From the NCBI GenBank assembly GCA_035274465.1, contig DATEOF010000074.1, positions 1 to 64,000 on the forward strand: a stretch of 64,000 bases of DNA. The letters run 5' to 3'. Shown here one piece after another: positions 15,320-23,905 of the stretch (its first letter is position 1; every line of letters begins with the position of its first letter). The stretch is from JADGRF01 sp035274465. Its GTDB lineage: Bacteria; Myxococcota_A; Polyangia; Polyangiales; JAFGIB01. Both the position numbers and the translations under genes were made by a program. The notes under the pieces were generated by a model, which saw only the letters and a program-made list of their open reading frames with translations, was not told where the DNA came from and made no database searches.

Positions 15320-16861
15320 GTGGGCCAGAGCGTGGGGATTCGCGTGGATTCGCGGCGCAAGCAGCCGCTGCATCGTCAGATCTTCGACGAGGTGGTGGCG
15401 CGTATCGAAGCGCGCGCGTTTCCGCCGGGCTACAAGCTGCCGCCCACGCGCGTGCTGGCGACTGAGCTGGCTGCGCACCGCAACACCGTGGCGCGTGCCT
15501 ACGCGGACCTCGAGGCGGCGGGCTTCGTGAGCTCGCGTGTGGGTCGGGGCACGTTCGTCGAGCGACTCGAGCGCCCGCAGCGGGAGGCAAAGGACGCGGT
15601 TGCTTCAGCTGCGGCGCCGCGCCGCGACATGCCGTGGGCGTCGCTGTTGTCGCGCGCCGCGCGCAGCGACGCGGTGCAGCGGCGCGAGAGCAAGCCGCGA
15701 ATCGTCCAGAAGCCCGGCCTGATCAACCTGGCGCGCATGCAGCCCTCGGAGGAGTTGATCCCGGAGGCATTGCTGCGTCGCTGCATCAGCCGCGCGATGG
15801 CCGAGCACGGCTCGAGCGCGCTGCTCTACGCGCCGCCCGAGGGCACGCCGCGCCTGCGCGAGCAGATCGCTCGCGACCTGGTGGGGCGCGGAGTGCCGGT
15901 GCAGACGGCAGACGTCATCGTCACCTCGGCCAGCCAACAGGGCCTGGATCTGGTGGCGCGCGCGCTGCTCAACCCGGGCGACACGCTCCTGGTCGAGCCC
16001 GCGACCTACACCGGTGCGATCGAGCTCTTCGGGTTGGCCGGTGCGCGCTTGTTGCCCGTGCCGATGGACGCCGAGGGGCCGGATCCGGACGGCCTCGCGC
16101 GCCTGTCGGGGCCCGACGTCAAGGGGCTGTACCTGATGCCGAACGCCAACAACCCGACCGGCCGCATGCTCTCGACCGAGCGCCGCCGTCAGCTGCTGGA
16201 GTGGTCGCAGAAGTCCGGTATCCCGATCATCGAGGACGACTACGCGGCGGGCCTGGTGCTCTCGCCGCAGGATCCGCCGCCGCACCTGCGCGCGCTGGAC
16301 GGCGACGTGATCCACATCTCGACCTTCAGCAAGCGGCTCGCGCCGGGGTTGCGGGTCGGCTACATCATCGCGCCGGCACCGCTGCGCCCCGCGCTGATCG
16401 CGCTGAAGCACATCGTCGACCTCGGCACGTCTTTGCTCTTGCAGCACGGGCTGGCCGAGTTCATCGAGCGCGGCTACCTGCGCGCGCACGAGCAGCGCAT
16501 GGCGCGCGAGTATCGCGAGCGCCGAGACGCGCTCGACGCCGCGCTCCGCAAGAGCCTGCCAGCCGAGTTTCGCTGGCAGCTGCCCGGCCACGGCCTCGTG
16601 CTGTGGCTGCGCTTGCCGCCGGGCATCACAGCGGAGGCGTTCTATGAAGAGGCCTTGCGGCGCGGCGTGCTGGTCGGGCCGGGCACGCACTTCAGCGTGG
16701 GCGCGCAGGCGGAGGCCGCGGTGCGCCTGTCGTTTTGCGCCGAGCCGAGCGCGCGTCTGGCCGAGGGCGCGCGTCGGCTGGGCAAAGCCTGCAAACAACT
16801 GCTCAACGTACGCCGTGCGGCCAAGGACGCCGGCGGTGACAGCGTGCTCGAACTGGTTTGA
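15320..16861 (+). CDS. pdxR: MocR/PdxR-type transcriptional regulator (GntR HTH plus aminotransferase fold)
   Basis: A 513-residue regulator. A GntR winged helix (about residues 10-80: KLPPTRVLATELAAHRNTVARAYADLEAAGF) is fused to a fold-type I aminotransferase domain (about 125-510). PLP-binding features are seen: N278-P-T-G, the acidic pair D306/D307 in IEDDYAAG, and the Schiff-base K338 in TFSKRLAPGLRVGY. Such proteins sense pyridoxal phosphate and activate pdxST. Placement directly before pdxS on the same strand, 11 bases apart, supports PdxR and implies autoregulation. The usual arrangement is divergent. The GTG at 15320 follows GAGCGAGG; the frame is open upstream without support. Confidence 0.9.
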   Translation: MGQSVGIRVDSRRKQPLHRQIFDEVVARIEARAFPPGYKLPPTRVLATELAAHRNTVARAYADLEAAGFVSSRVGRGTFVERLERPQREAKDAVASAAAPRRDMPWASLLSRAARSDAVQRRESKPRIVQKPGLINLARMQPSEELIPEALLRRCISRAMAEHGSSALLYAPPEGTPRLREQIARDLVGRGVPVQTADVIVTSASQQGLDLVARALLNPGDTLLVEPATYTGAIELFGLAGARLLPVPMDAEGPDPDGLARLSGPDVKGLYLMPNANNPTGRMLSTERRRQLLEWSQKSGIPIIEDDYAAGLVLSPQDPPPHLRALDGDVIHISTFSKRLAPGLRVGYIIAPAPLRPALIALKHIVDLGTSLLLQHGLAEFIERGYLRAHEQRMAREYRERRDALDAALRKSLPAEFRWQLPGHGLVLWLRLPPGITAEAFYEEALRRGVLVGPGTHFSVGAQAEAAVRLSFCAEPSARLAEGARRLGKACKQLLNVRRAAKDAGGDSVLELV

Positions 16862-16872
16862 GAGGTCGTGTC

Positions 16873-17754
16873 ATGAACAAAACTAGCAATGTCACGAAAC
16901 TGGGTTTGGCCGAGATGCTCAAGGGTGGCGTGATCATGGACGTGGTCGACGCCGAGCAAGCGCGCATCGCCGAGCAAGCCGGCGCGTGTGCCGTGATGGC
17001 GCTCGAGCGCGTGCCCGCGCAGATCCGCGCCGAGGGCGGCGTGGCGCGCGCCAGCGATCCGGCGATGATCCGCAGCATCCAGCGCGCGGTGAGCATCCCG
17101 GTGATGGCCAAGTGTCGCATCGGCCACTTCATGGAGGCGCGCGTGCTGCAGGCGCTGGAAGTGGACTTCGTCGACGAGAGCGAGGTGCTGACTCCGGCGG
17201 ACGCCGAGTTCCACATCGACAAGCAGGCCTTCAGTGTGCCGTTCGTGTGCGGCTGCCGCGATCTCGGCGAGGCCTTGCGGCGCGTGGCCGAGGGTGCGGC
17301 GTTGCTGCGCACCAAGGGGGAAGCCGGTACCGGTGACGTCGCCGAAGCCGTGCGCCACCTGCGCAAGCTGCGCGGACAGATCCGCGAGCTGCGTGGCCTG
17401 ATGCCCGAGGAGCTGGTGCAAGCCGCCAAGCAGCTCGGCGCACCGCTCGAGCTGGTTGGCGAGGTCGCTCGCAGCGGCAAGCTGCCCGTGCCCAACTTCG
17501 CAGCGGGCGGCGTCGCCACGCCGGCCGACGCAGCGCTGTGCATGGCGCTCGGTGCGGAGTCGGTGTTCGTGGGCAGCGGCATCTTCCTGAGCGAGGACGC
17601 GCCGCGCCGCGCACGTGCCATCGTGACCGCCGTCACGCACTGGCAGGATGCGGTCGCGCTGGCGGAGGTGAGCAGCGGCCTGGGCGCGGCGATGCGCTCG
17701 GTGCCGGCGACCGCGCTCGCCGAGCACGAACGTTTCGCGGGGCGCGGAGCTTGA
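16873..17754 (+). CDS. pdxS: Pyridoxal 5-phosphate synthase subunit PdxS
   Basis: The synthase subunit of the DXP-independent vitamin B6 pathway. It condenses ribose 5-phosphate, glyceraldehyde 3-phosphate and ammonia into PLP. The 293-residue TIM barrel carries the near-invariant GGVIMDVVDAEQARIAEQAGA start, K80 in MAKCRIGHFMEA and K148 in LRTKGEAGTGDV, the two Schiff-base lysines. The start is ATG at 16873 after GAGAGGTC. PdxT, which delivers ammonia, follows four bases after the stop. Confidence 0.97.
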   Translation: MNKTSNVTKLGLAEMLKGGVIMDVVDAEQARIAEQAGACAVMALERVPAQIRAEGGVARASDPAMIRSIQRAVSIPVMAKCRIGHFMEARVLQALEVDFVDESEVLTPADAEFHIDKQAFSVPFVCGCRDLGEALRRVAEGAALLRTKGEAGTGDVAEAVRHLRKLRGQIRELRGLMPEELVQAAKQLGAPLELVGEVARSGKLPVPNFAAGGVATPADAALCMALGAESVFVGSGIFLSEDAPRRARAIVTAVTHWQDAVALAEVSSGLGAAMRSVPATALAEHERFAGRGA

Positions 17755-17758
17755 GGCG

Positions 17759-18325
17759 ATGGACATCGGAGTCCTCGCGCTGCAGGGCGCGTTCGAGCGC
17801 CACGCGCACGTGCTGGAGCGGCTCGGGCAGCGCCCCGTGTTCGTGCGCAAGCCCGAGCAGCTCGATGCGCTCGCGGGCCTGATCCTGCCGGGCGGCGAGA
17901 GCAGCGTGCAGCTCGATCTGATCGCGCGCGCCGGTCTCGAGCCGGCGCTGCGGGCGTTCGCCGCCAGCGGCAGGCCCATCCTCGGCACGTGCGCGGGGTT
18001 GATCTTGCTCGCGCGACAGGTGCGTAACCCCGAGCAGGCCAGCTTCGGGCTGCTCGACGTCAGCGTCGCGCGCAATGCCTACGGCCGGCAGATCCACAGC
18101 TTCGAGGCGCAGGCCGACGAGCAGGAGTTGCCGCTGGTGTTCATCCGCGCCCCGCGCATCCTCGAGCTCGGAGCGCAGGTGGAAGTGCTGGCGCGCCATG
18201 GCGGCGAGGCCGTGTTGGTTCGCCAGCACAACATCCTCGGCGCGACCTTTCATCCCGAGCTGACGGGAGACGATCGCGTGCACACCTGGTTCACTTCGGC
18301 AGTTCGGCCAGCGCAATTCCGGTGA
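17759..18325 (+). CDS. pdxT: Pyridoxal 5-phosphate synthase glutaminase subunit PdxT
   Basis: A 188-residue class I glutamine amidotransferase that hydrolyses glutamine and passes ammonia to PdxS. The catalytic nucleophile is C78 in LGTCAGLILLA, and the His/Glu pair is H165/E167 in GATFHPELTGD. The N-terminal ALQGAFERH and LILPGGESS loops, which complete the active site on docking to PdxS, are conserved. It is the last gene of the operon. Its 3-prime end overlaps the convergent YWTD lipoprotein gene by 35 bases. Confidence 0.96.
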   Translation: MDIGVLALQGAFERHAHVLERLGQRPVFVRKPEQLDALAGLILPGGESSVQLDLIARAGLEPALRAFAASGRPILGTCAGLILLARQVRNPEQASFGLLDVSVARNAYGRQIHSFEAQADEQELPLVFIRAPRILELGAQVEVLARHGGEAVLVRQHNILGATFHPELTGDDRVHTWFTSAVRPAQFR

Positions 18326-19538
18326 GCGTGCCCTGGCCGCTCAACAGTGTGTGCGCCATGCTGCCGTCCATCGCGGACGTGCCGACGGTGCCGCCGAGCG
18401 ACGTGTAAAACATGCGATTTCGGCCCGGGTCGAGCGTGACGCCGATCGCCTCGCTCACGTTCTTGACCAGGATCTCGCGGTCCTTGCGCATCGCCGGCTC
18501 GACGCCCGCCGGTGGATCGAGCGGTGCACGCGAGACGGTGTTGTCGCCGCGATCGGTCCAGTAGAGCATGTGCTTGTCGTAGTCGATGTCGAGATCGATC
18601 GGCTCGGGCAGGCCCGCGAACAGGACCTCGATGTCCGTGCGCTTCGCGGGATCCTGGCCGGCGAGGTCGAGCGACGCGCGCTTGATCGTGCCCTGGTGCG
18701 CGTTGTCGCCGCCTTTCTGCGTCCAGTACAGCTTGCCGGCCTTGAGGTCGATCGCGATGCCCACGCACCACTTGCTGGCGTCGCGGCGATCGGTATCGCC
18801 GGTGCCGGTGGTGACCAGCGTCTCGATCATCGAGCCGTCCAGGTTGGAGCGCATCACGCGCATGCCTTCGCGATCCGACCAGTACAGCTTGCCGTTCTGC
18901 GCGTCGAGCTTCATCTGCTTGGGCGTGAACGTGCCGCCGGACTTCACGATGGTCATGACGTTCTTGCCGTCGAGATCCGAGCGCATCAGCGTACCGTCGT
19001 CGGCGCTCGGTGCGCCCATGTTGGTCCAGAACACGTGTCCGTTCTTCACGTCGACCGCGATGCCGTCTTGTCCGCTGCCCGCGCTTCCGGCCGCCACGAT
19101 CGTCTTGACGTTCTTGCCGTCGTCACCCGCGCGGATCACGCCACCGAGGTTGTTGAGGTAGAACAGCGTCGGCGTGGTGTCCATCATCGCGGGTGGTGGC
19201 GTGGTCATCCCGGGATCGGTCGCGGGCTTGTCCATGCCCGCGGGTTGGCCGGCATTGCCGCTGTTGGCTGCAGGCTTACCAGGCATCGCGGGCGTCGCTG
19301 GCGGCGTGGTGGTCATCGTCGGCATCGCGGGCGTCGCAGTCATGCTCGCCGGTGTGCTGCTGGCCGGCCCGCTCGTGGTCGTGCTCGGAGCCGCGGCTCC
19401 GGCTGCGGTGTTGGCGGCAGGTGAGTCGGTCTTCGCCGGGGTGTTGTCGGGTCCTGCAGCCATTGGCTGCGAGCCGCCGTCACCACTGCAGCCGTTGGCT
19501 GCAAGCACCAGCACAAATATCGACCATCGCTTGTCCAT
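18291..19538 (-). CDS. Lipoprotein with YWTD-type beta-propeller
   Basis: A 415-residue lipoprotein (lipobox around AANGC) with a Pro/Thr/Met/Ala-rich linker to about residue 120. A six-bladed propeller of LDL-receptor class B type follows, with repeated blade motifs VFWTN, LYWSD, LYWTQ, LYWTD and MFYTS, each followed by a GTI/MRSDLDG-like strand. Such domains mediate protein contacts at the surface; no enzymatic residues are evident. The start is ATG at 19538 with AGAGG nine bases upstream. Two copies of the 15-bp palindrome described in the findings fall within its signal/linker codons. Confidence 0.8.
   Translation of the reverse strand: MDKRWSIFVLVLAANGCSGDGGSQPMAAGPDNTPAKTDSPAANTAAGAAAPSTTTSGPASSTPASMTATPAMPTMTTTPPATPAMPGKPAANSGNAGQPAGMDKPATDPGMTTPPPAMMDTTPTLFYLNNLGGVIRAGDDGKNVKTIVAAGSAGSGQDGIAVDVKNGHVFWTNMGAPSADDGTLMRSDLDGKNVMTIVKSGGTFTPKQMKLDAQNGKLYWSDREGMRVMRSNLDGSMIETLVTTGTGDTDRRDASKWCVGIAIDLKAGKLYWTQKGGDNAHQGTIKRASLDLAGQDPAKRTDIEVLFAGLPEPIDLDIDYDKHMLYWTDRGDNTVSRAPLDPPAGVEPAMRKDREILVKNVSEAIGVTLDPGRNRMFYTSLGGTVGTSAMDGSMAHTLLSGQGTLTGIALAELPK
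19456..19502. repeat. Two copies of dispersed 15-bp palindrome
   Basis: GCAGCCATTGGCTGC (19456-19470) and GCAGCCGTTGGCTGC (19488-19502) lie 32 bases apart inside the signal peptide and start of the linker of the YWTD lipoprotein gene. Confidence 0.5.
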
Positions 19539-19828
19539 ATGGAGCCTCTTTCGCGGCTTACAGGGATACTCCCCCACTCATAGTGAGGGCTCAAGGCGGA
19601 GTCGAGCGCTCGCGCATGTTTATTACATGGTCCCAAGCGCGGACGCGCGGAGCGCAAATAGCGCCAATTTTTAGCGGTTATCTGCTTGTGAGGCGTGTCG
19701 CCTCGATCGCGTTGTTGAGCTTTGCAACGGGCATCGCACGTTTCGCTACGACGGGTCCTTAGGTAGCCGGCCACTAACGCAACACGAGCGCAACGCAGTC
19801 AGTCCACCTTTGCGCCGGGAGCAAATCA
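19539..19828. promoter_or_regulatory. Divergent promoter region with dyad
   Basis: This AT-richer 290-base gap separates two divergent lipoprotein genes. It holds a perfect dyad GAGGCG-TGT-CGCCTC at 19690-19704, an operator candidate. No coding region is seen. Confidence 0.35.
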
Positions 19829-20380
19829 GTGCGGAATCCAATTCAGAGTCTCAGCCTGCTCCTGCTCGCGTCCCTATTTCCGGCTTGCGGTAGCGATAAG
19901 CCCGCCACCAGCGAGGAGCCCGAAGAAGAGGAGTGCGAGCCAGGCACGAACTGCGAGTGTCTCCCCTCTGGTCGAGGCACCAAGGTTTGTGACGTGATGA
20001 CCCACGCGTTCGTCATGTGTGACTGCTCGCGCTCGAATCAGCCGATCACGCCGGCAGCGAGTGGCGCAGGCGCAGGTGGTGCAGGCGCAGGCGGCGCAGG
20101 TGCAGGCGTTGCGGGCGCAGGTGGCGCAGGCACGGGCGCCGGCGGTGGGGGCGCGGCGGGCATATCCGGCGCGGGTGGCGCGACTGCCGGTGTCAGCGGT
20201 GCTGCAGCTGGCAGCGGCGGAGCGAGCATGGCGGGCGCTGGCGGGATGTCGGGTGGCGCAGGTGGTGCAATGGCTGGCAGCGGGGGTGCTGCGGCTGGGA
20301 TGGGGGCCGGTGGTCGCGGGCTTGCGGGCCGAGGCGCGTCAGGTCGAGGTGGTGGCGCAGGAGGCCGGCGCGGGTTTTAG
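19829..20380 (+). CDS. Lipoprotein with Gly/Ala-repeat tail
   Basis: A 183-residue lipoprotein (lipobox FPAC). A short acidic, cysteine-containing head (EECEPGTNCECLPSGRGTKVCDVMTHAFVMCDC, six cysteines in residues 35-70) resembles small disulfide-rich domains found in myxobacterial lipoproteins. It is followed by about 105 residues made almost only of Gly, Ala and Ser, and a basic GRGGGAGGRRGF end. The tail encodes no globular domain and probably spans or coats the cell surface. The start is GTG at 19829 with GGGAGC upstream. Function is unknown. Confidence 0.65.
   Translation: MRNPIQSLSLLLLASLFPACGSDKPATSEEPEEEECEPGTNCECLPSGRGTKVCDVMTHAFVMCDCSRSNQPITPAASGAGAGGAGAGGAGAGVAGAGGAGTGAGGGGAAGISGAGGATAGVSGAAAGSGGASMAGAGGMSGGAGGAMAGSGGAAAGMGAGGRGLAGRGASGRGGGAGGRRGF
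20054..20370. repeat. Low-complexity GGY-GCN repeat tract
   Basis: Imperfect 6- and 9-bp repeats of the GGCGCAGGTGCA type encode the Gly/Ala tail of the overlapping lipoprotein. Such tracts are prone to length change by slippage. Confidence 0.6.
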
Positions 20381-20406
20381 CGCTGGGTGATCGCCCGACT
20401 GCCTGA

Positions 20407-20841
20407 TTACCTCAGCGCGGCATAGCGCTCCCGAATCGTGGCAGGCGACAACTGCTCGATCACGCTGTTCAGCGACCAGCGGTGCCCGAACGGATCGACG
20501 ATCCAGCCCACCCGCTCCCCATAGAACTGATCCTCCACCGGCCGCTCCAGCCTCGCGCCCGCCGCGATCGCGCGCGCGACGCTCGCGTCGACGTCGCTAA
20601 CGTACACGGTCAGGCTCACGCTCGTGCCGCCACGCCGGATGGGCCCGATGCAGTCGATGTTCGGATACTCGTCGGCGAGCATGAACCGCGCGCCTTCGAT
20701 CGTGAGCTCGGCGTGCGCGATGCGGTCGCCTTCGAGCAGGCGGTACGTCTCGATGGCGCCGAGTGCGCGGACGTAGAAGTCGATGGCCGCGATGCCGCCG
20801 TCGGTGATCAAATAGGGAACCAGAGCGTGCGTGCGAGTCAT
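20407..20841 (-). CDS. VOC (glyoxalase/PhnB-like) family protein
   Basis: A 144-residue vicinal-oxygen-chelate fold protein of the PhnB/YdcE type. It has LVPYLITDGGIAAIDFYVRALGA at the N-terminus, then RIAHAELTIEGARFMLADEYPN, the second module VSLTVYVSDVDASVARAIAAGA, and WIVDPFGHRWSLNS. This is the single-polypeptide, two-module form often annotated as glyoxalase-like. Enzymatic activity is not proved by sequence. The ATG at 20841 has GGAGGC just upstream. The convergent Gly/Ala-rich gene ends 26 bases away. Confidence 0.85.
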   Translation of the reverse strand: MTRTHALVPYLITDGGIAAIDFYVRALGAIETYRLLEGDRIAHAELTIEGARFMLADEYPNIDCIGPIRRGGTSVSLTVYVSDVDASVARAIAAGARLERPVEDQFYGERVGWIVDPFGHRWSLNSVIEQLSPATIRERYAALR

Positions 20842-20897
20842 GGGTGCCTCCAGGCAAAGAACGTAGGCGCCCGCCTTCACTCTGGCTTGGACGAAAT

Positions 20898-21683
20898 TTA
20901 CCTGAGCACGGCCAAGCGGGCCTGATGCACGCTGCCGAGCGGCCCGCGCTGATCGGCGATCGCCACACCCGCCACGCTGATCCCGCGCTCCGCCTCGTGG
21001 TCGGACTGCCTCAGGCAAAACCACTCGCCCTCCGGTCGCCGCGACAGGTACAGCGTCGCATCCGTGTTGATGTACGGCACCACCCGGCGCTGCAGCAGGT
21101 TATCCGCGATGCTCGACACTGCGTTCGCGAAGTCGGAGAGCGCGACAGCACGCTGCAACGGGCTCGGGGCCTCCGCCGCTACGAGCTGCATGGGCAGCCG
21201 AAACCAGATGGCCAGCGGCTCAGAACCCGTGCGCGGTACCCAGCGCGTCTCCACGCGCGTGTGAAAGCCCTTCGGCACATTCGGATCGCGAAAGCCGCGG
21301 ATCAGCGACTCGACCGGCAGGTTCTCGAACCCTGCCGGCGGCTGCGAGTGGACCGAGGCGTGGATCTCACTCTCGCGCAGGAACAGCGCGCTCGCTCGCG
21401 CCAGCTCGGTCTGCTCGGCGAACAGGCTGGCTTGCAGCGCGGTCAAGCGCGCGCCCTTGCGCACGACCTCGCAGCGCACGCCCAGCGCGGCGTGCGGCAC
21501 CGGTCGAAACATGTCGACGGTCAAGCGCGCGCACACCAGCTGCGGATCGACGGCGGCCTCGAAGGCGCGCGCCAGCAAGCCGAGCACCGGTCCGCCGTGC
21601 AAACGGTCGGCGCCCCAAGGGCCGGTGGCGCAGGCGGTGGGCACGAACAGGTCTCCCGAGCGTTCGAATACGGCTGCTGTCAT
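20898..21683 (-). CDS. TesB-like acyl-CoA thioesterase family protein
   Basis: A 261-residue double hot-dog protein. The N-terminal half has GPWGADRLHGGPVLGLLARAFE and LTVDMFRPVP, and the C-terminal half has LSDFANAVSS near the middle and the substrate-shaping AIWFRLPMQL, GEWFCLRQ and DHEAERGISVAGVAIADQRG segments. Related proteins hydrolyse acyl-CoA thioesters; the chain length is not predictable. It lies downstream of the exosortase operon across a hairpin and is probably transcribed separately. Confidence 0.8.
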   Translation of the reverse strand: MTAAVFERSGDLFVPTACATGPWGADRLHGGPVLGLLARAFEAAVDPQLVCARLTVDMFRPVPHAALGVRCEVVRKGARLTALQASLFAEQTELARASALFLRESEIHASVHSQPPAGFENLPVESLIRGFRDPNVPKGFHTRVETRWVPRTGSEPLAIWFRLPMQLVAAEAPSPLQRAVALSDFANAVSSIADNLLQRRVVPYINTDATLYLSRRPEGEWFCLRQSDHEAERGISVAGVAIADQRGPLGSVHQARLAVLR

Positions 21684-21703
21684 GCAGGATGCATATCACG
21701 CTC

Positions 21704-21738
21704 AGGTGGTTGAACGGGAACACCCGTTCTAACCGCCT
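21704..21738 (-). terminator. Strong hairpin after the creC-like gene
   Basis: AGGTGGTT plus GAACGGG (21704-21718), loop AACA, then CCCGTTC, a bulged T, and AACCGCCT (21723-21738) form a nearly continuous 15-bp stem. It starts 15 bases past the kinase stop codon, as expected for the end of the exosortase operon. There is no T-tract on the transcribed side. Confidence 0.5.
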
Positions 21739-21752
21739 GGTATGACAATCAT

Positions 21753-23219
21753 CTAGAGAGGCGGGCCGCGTTTCGCGGCTCGGCTCTCTAGCGCGATCTC
21801 GAATCGCGCAGCGAGCCCGCGCTCCGGGAGATTCTGCAGCTCCACCCTGCCGTGGTGCAGCGCGGCGATCTCTTTCACGAAGTTCAAGCCGAGCCCGGTG
21901 CTCTTGCGGCCGGTATCTGGCCGTTCGAGCGAGTAGAAACGCTCGAAGATACGCTCCTTCGCGAACGCGGGGATGCCCGGGCCCTGGTCTTCGATCGAGA
22001 CCCACACACAGGCTGCTTCGCGCCGGCCGTCCACACGGATCGTCCCGCCCGCCGGGCTGAACTCGACCGCGTTCTTCAGCAGGTTGGAGAGCGCCAGGTG
22101 CAGCAAGAACGCATCGCCCTGCACGACCAGCTCCTCGGGCAGCGAGAGCTCGCAGCGGAGGCCACGCCGCGACAAGCTCGCCTCCTGGGCCTCGAGGATC
22201 GTGCGCACGATCGGCCCGAGCTCCACGCGCTCGCGCTTCGGCAGCGCACGGCGTACCTCGAGCTCCGACAGCTCCAGCATACGATCCACCAGATCCTGGA
22301 TGCGCAGCGTCTCGTCGCGCACGTTGCCGAGGAAGCGCGCGCGCTGCTCGTCGCTCAGCGACGGCGTCTCGAGGATCTCGGCCGCGCCGCGGATGGCCGA
22401 GATCGGGCTCTTGATCTCGTGCGTCAGCGCGCGCACGTACTGCTCGATGTACGTCTGGCCGGCGAGCGACTCGCGCATCTTCTCGAATGCCAGGCCCATG
22501 CGTCGCAGCTCGGTGGGCGCGAGGTCGGGGAAGGGTACGCGCCGGCCTTCCCGCACCTGATCGGCGTAGTGCGTCAAGCGCCCGACCTGCTGCGTGATCC
22601 AGAGCGACACGAGCAGCGCCAGCGCGATCGAACTACCGAGCGCGAGCGCGCCCAGCGCGTACAGGCGCGGCCGCACCTTGTGCAGGAACGCGTTCACAGC
22701 CGTCGTGGGTTTGATCAGCGTCAGCGATCCCGCGAGCGTTCCGCGCACGTAGATCGGCGCGCCCACGTACAACAGGCGCGGCAGGTTGGGGTCCCTGGGG
22801 TTGTTGCCGACGCGCGCGCCGTACGTTCCGTGCAGCGTGCGGTAGACGTCACGCCAACTCTTGTAGTCGGCGCCGATGTTCTCGCGGCCGCGCGAGTCGA
22901 ACACGAGCTTGCCCTGCGCGTCGGCGATGTACAGGTCGAGATCGACGCCCTGCTTCAGCACCTCGTAGATCTTCGCGTTCACACGGCGCGCGCCGATGCG
23001 GCCAGCCGTGTCGTACAGCACCTCGATCGCCAGCTCGGGGTCACGCTCCAGGTTCATACCGACCAGCTCGGCCAGCACGTTGGCGGTATCCACCAGCGGC
23101 TCTTCGGCGCTCTCCAGGTACACCAGCCGCAAGTTGTTCGCGATCACCCAGACCGGATACGAGAAACACAGCACCACGATCGCCACGACCGCTGCGAACA
23201 GCAGCGTGCCGAGCTTCAC
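21753..23219 (-). CDS. creC: CreC-like sensor histidine kinase of the exosortase operon
   Basis: A 488-residue membrane histidine kinase. Membrane segments lie at about 7-27 and 188-208 and flank an extracytoplasmic sensor of 160 residues. HAMP follows, then HisKA with phospho-acceptor H267 (ALTHEIKSPISAIRGAAEIL), N box near N383, DQGPGIP at 411-417, ERFYS, and GLGL at 442-445. The sensor end (TTAVNAFLHKVRPRLY) and the HisKA region resemble E. coli CreC, which is the basis for the name. Its GTG overlaps the stop of the response regulator gene (GTGA). It probably reads an envelope signal and phosphorylates the CreB-like partner. Confidence 0.88.
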   Translation of the reverse strand: MKLGTLLFAAVVAIVVLCFSYPVWVIANNLRLVYLESAEEPLVDTANVLAELVGMNLERDPELAIEVLYDTAGRIGARRVNAKIYEVLKQGVDLDLYIADAQGKLVFDSRGRENIGADYKSWRDVYRTLHGTYGARVGNNPRDPNLPRLLYVGAPIYVRGTLAGSLTLIKPTTAVNAFLHKVRPRLYALGALALGSSIALALLVSLWITQQVGRLTHYADQVREGRRVPFPDLAPTELRRMGLAFEKMRESLAGQTYIEQYVRALTHEIKSPISAIRGAAEILETPSLSDEQRARFLGNVRDETLRIQDLVDRMLELSELEVRRALPKRERVELGPIVRTILEAQEASLSRRGLRCELSLPEELVVQGDAFLLHLALSNLLKNAVEFSPAGGTIRVDGRREAACVWVSIEDQGPGIPAFAKERIFERFYSLERPDTGRKSTGLGLNFVKEIAALHHGRVELQNLPERGLAARFEIALESRAAKRGPPL

Positions 23220-23905
23220 AGGTCCTCGCGCAACGAGTAGCCGCTGCCGCGGTGGGTAACGATCGGGTCGATGTCCGGCTGCACCGCGCGCAGCTTGGCG
23301 CGCAGGTTCTTGATGTGGGCGTCGACCGTGCGATCCAGGCTCTGCTCGGGCACCTCCCAGGCGCGCTTCATCAGCTGTTCGCGCGAGAACACCTGGCCGG
23401 GTCGCTCGATGAACACGCTCAGGATCTCGTATTCGTACTTGGACAGGGTGAGCACGATGCCGCGGTAGGTGATCTGGCGCTTGTCCGGGTTGACGCTGAG
23501 TGTGCCCGAGGGCTGCGGCGCAGCGTCGGCCGCCGTGGGCTGCGTGCGTCGCAGCACCGCCTTGACGCGCGCGGCCAGCTCGCGCGGGCTGAAGGGCTTG
23601 ACCACGTAGTCGTCGGCACCGATCTCGAGTCCGAGCACGCGATCGAGCTCGGCGTTGCGCGCGGTCAGCAGGATCACCGGCGTACGATGGGTCGCGCGCA
23701 GCTGCTTGAGCAGATCGAAGCCGCTGATGTCGGGCAGGCCCACGTCGAGCACGATCAGATCGATGGCGTGCTGGCCGAGGGCGGGTACCACGCCCATGCC
23801 GGTACCCAGCTGCAGCGTATCCAGGCCCTCGCTCTCCAGGGCGAACTGGATGTTGTCGCGGATCGACGGCTCGTCCTCGACGATCAGGACTTTGGGCTTG
23901 GCCAT
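23216..23905 (-). CDS. creB: CreB-like OmpR-family response regulator
   Basis: A 229-residue regulator. A receiver domain (residues 1-120) has D54 in LIVLDVGLPD, T81 and K103. An OmpR-type winged helix follows (about 130-228: LTLSKYEYEILSVFIERPGQVFSREQLMKRAW, RTVDAHIKNLRAKL, THRGSGYSLRE). The ATG at 23905 is preceded by TGGAG. It overlaps the exosortase gene by 22 bases and the kinase gene by four. I looked for the E. coli CreB half-sites (TTCAC twice, six bases apart) upstream of the operon and did not find a convincing pair. Confidence 0.92.
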   Translation of the reverse strand: MAKPKVLIVEDEPSIRDNIQFALESEGLDTLQLGTGMGVVPALGQHAIDLIVLDVGLPDISGFDLLKQLRATHRTPVILLTARNAELDRVLGLEIGADDYVVKPFSPRELAARVKAVLRRTQPTAADAAPQPSGTLSVNPDKRQITYRGIVLTLSKYEYEILSVFIERPGQVFSREQLMKRAWEVPEQSLDRTVDAHIKNLRAKLRAVQPDIDPIVTHRGSGYSLREDL

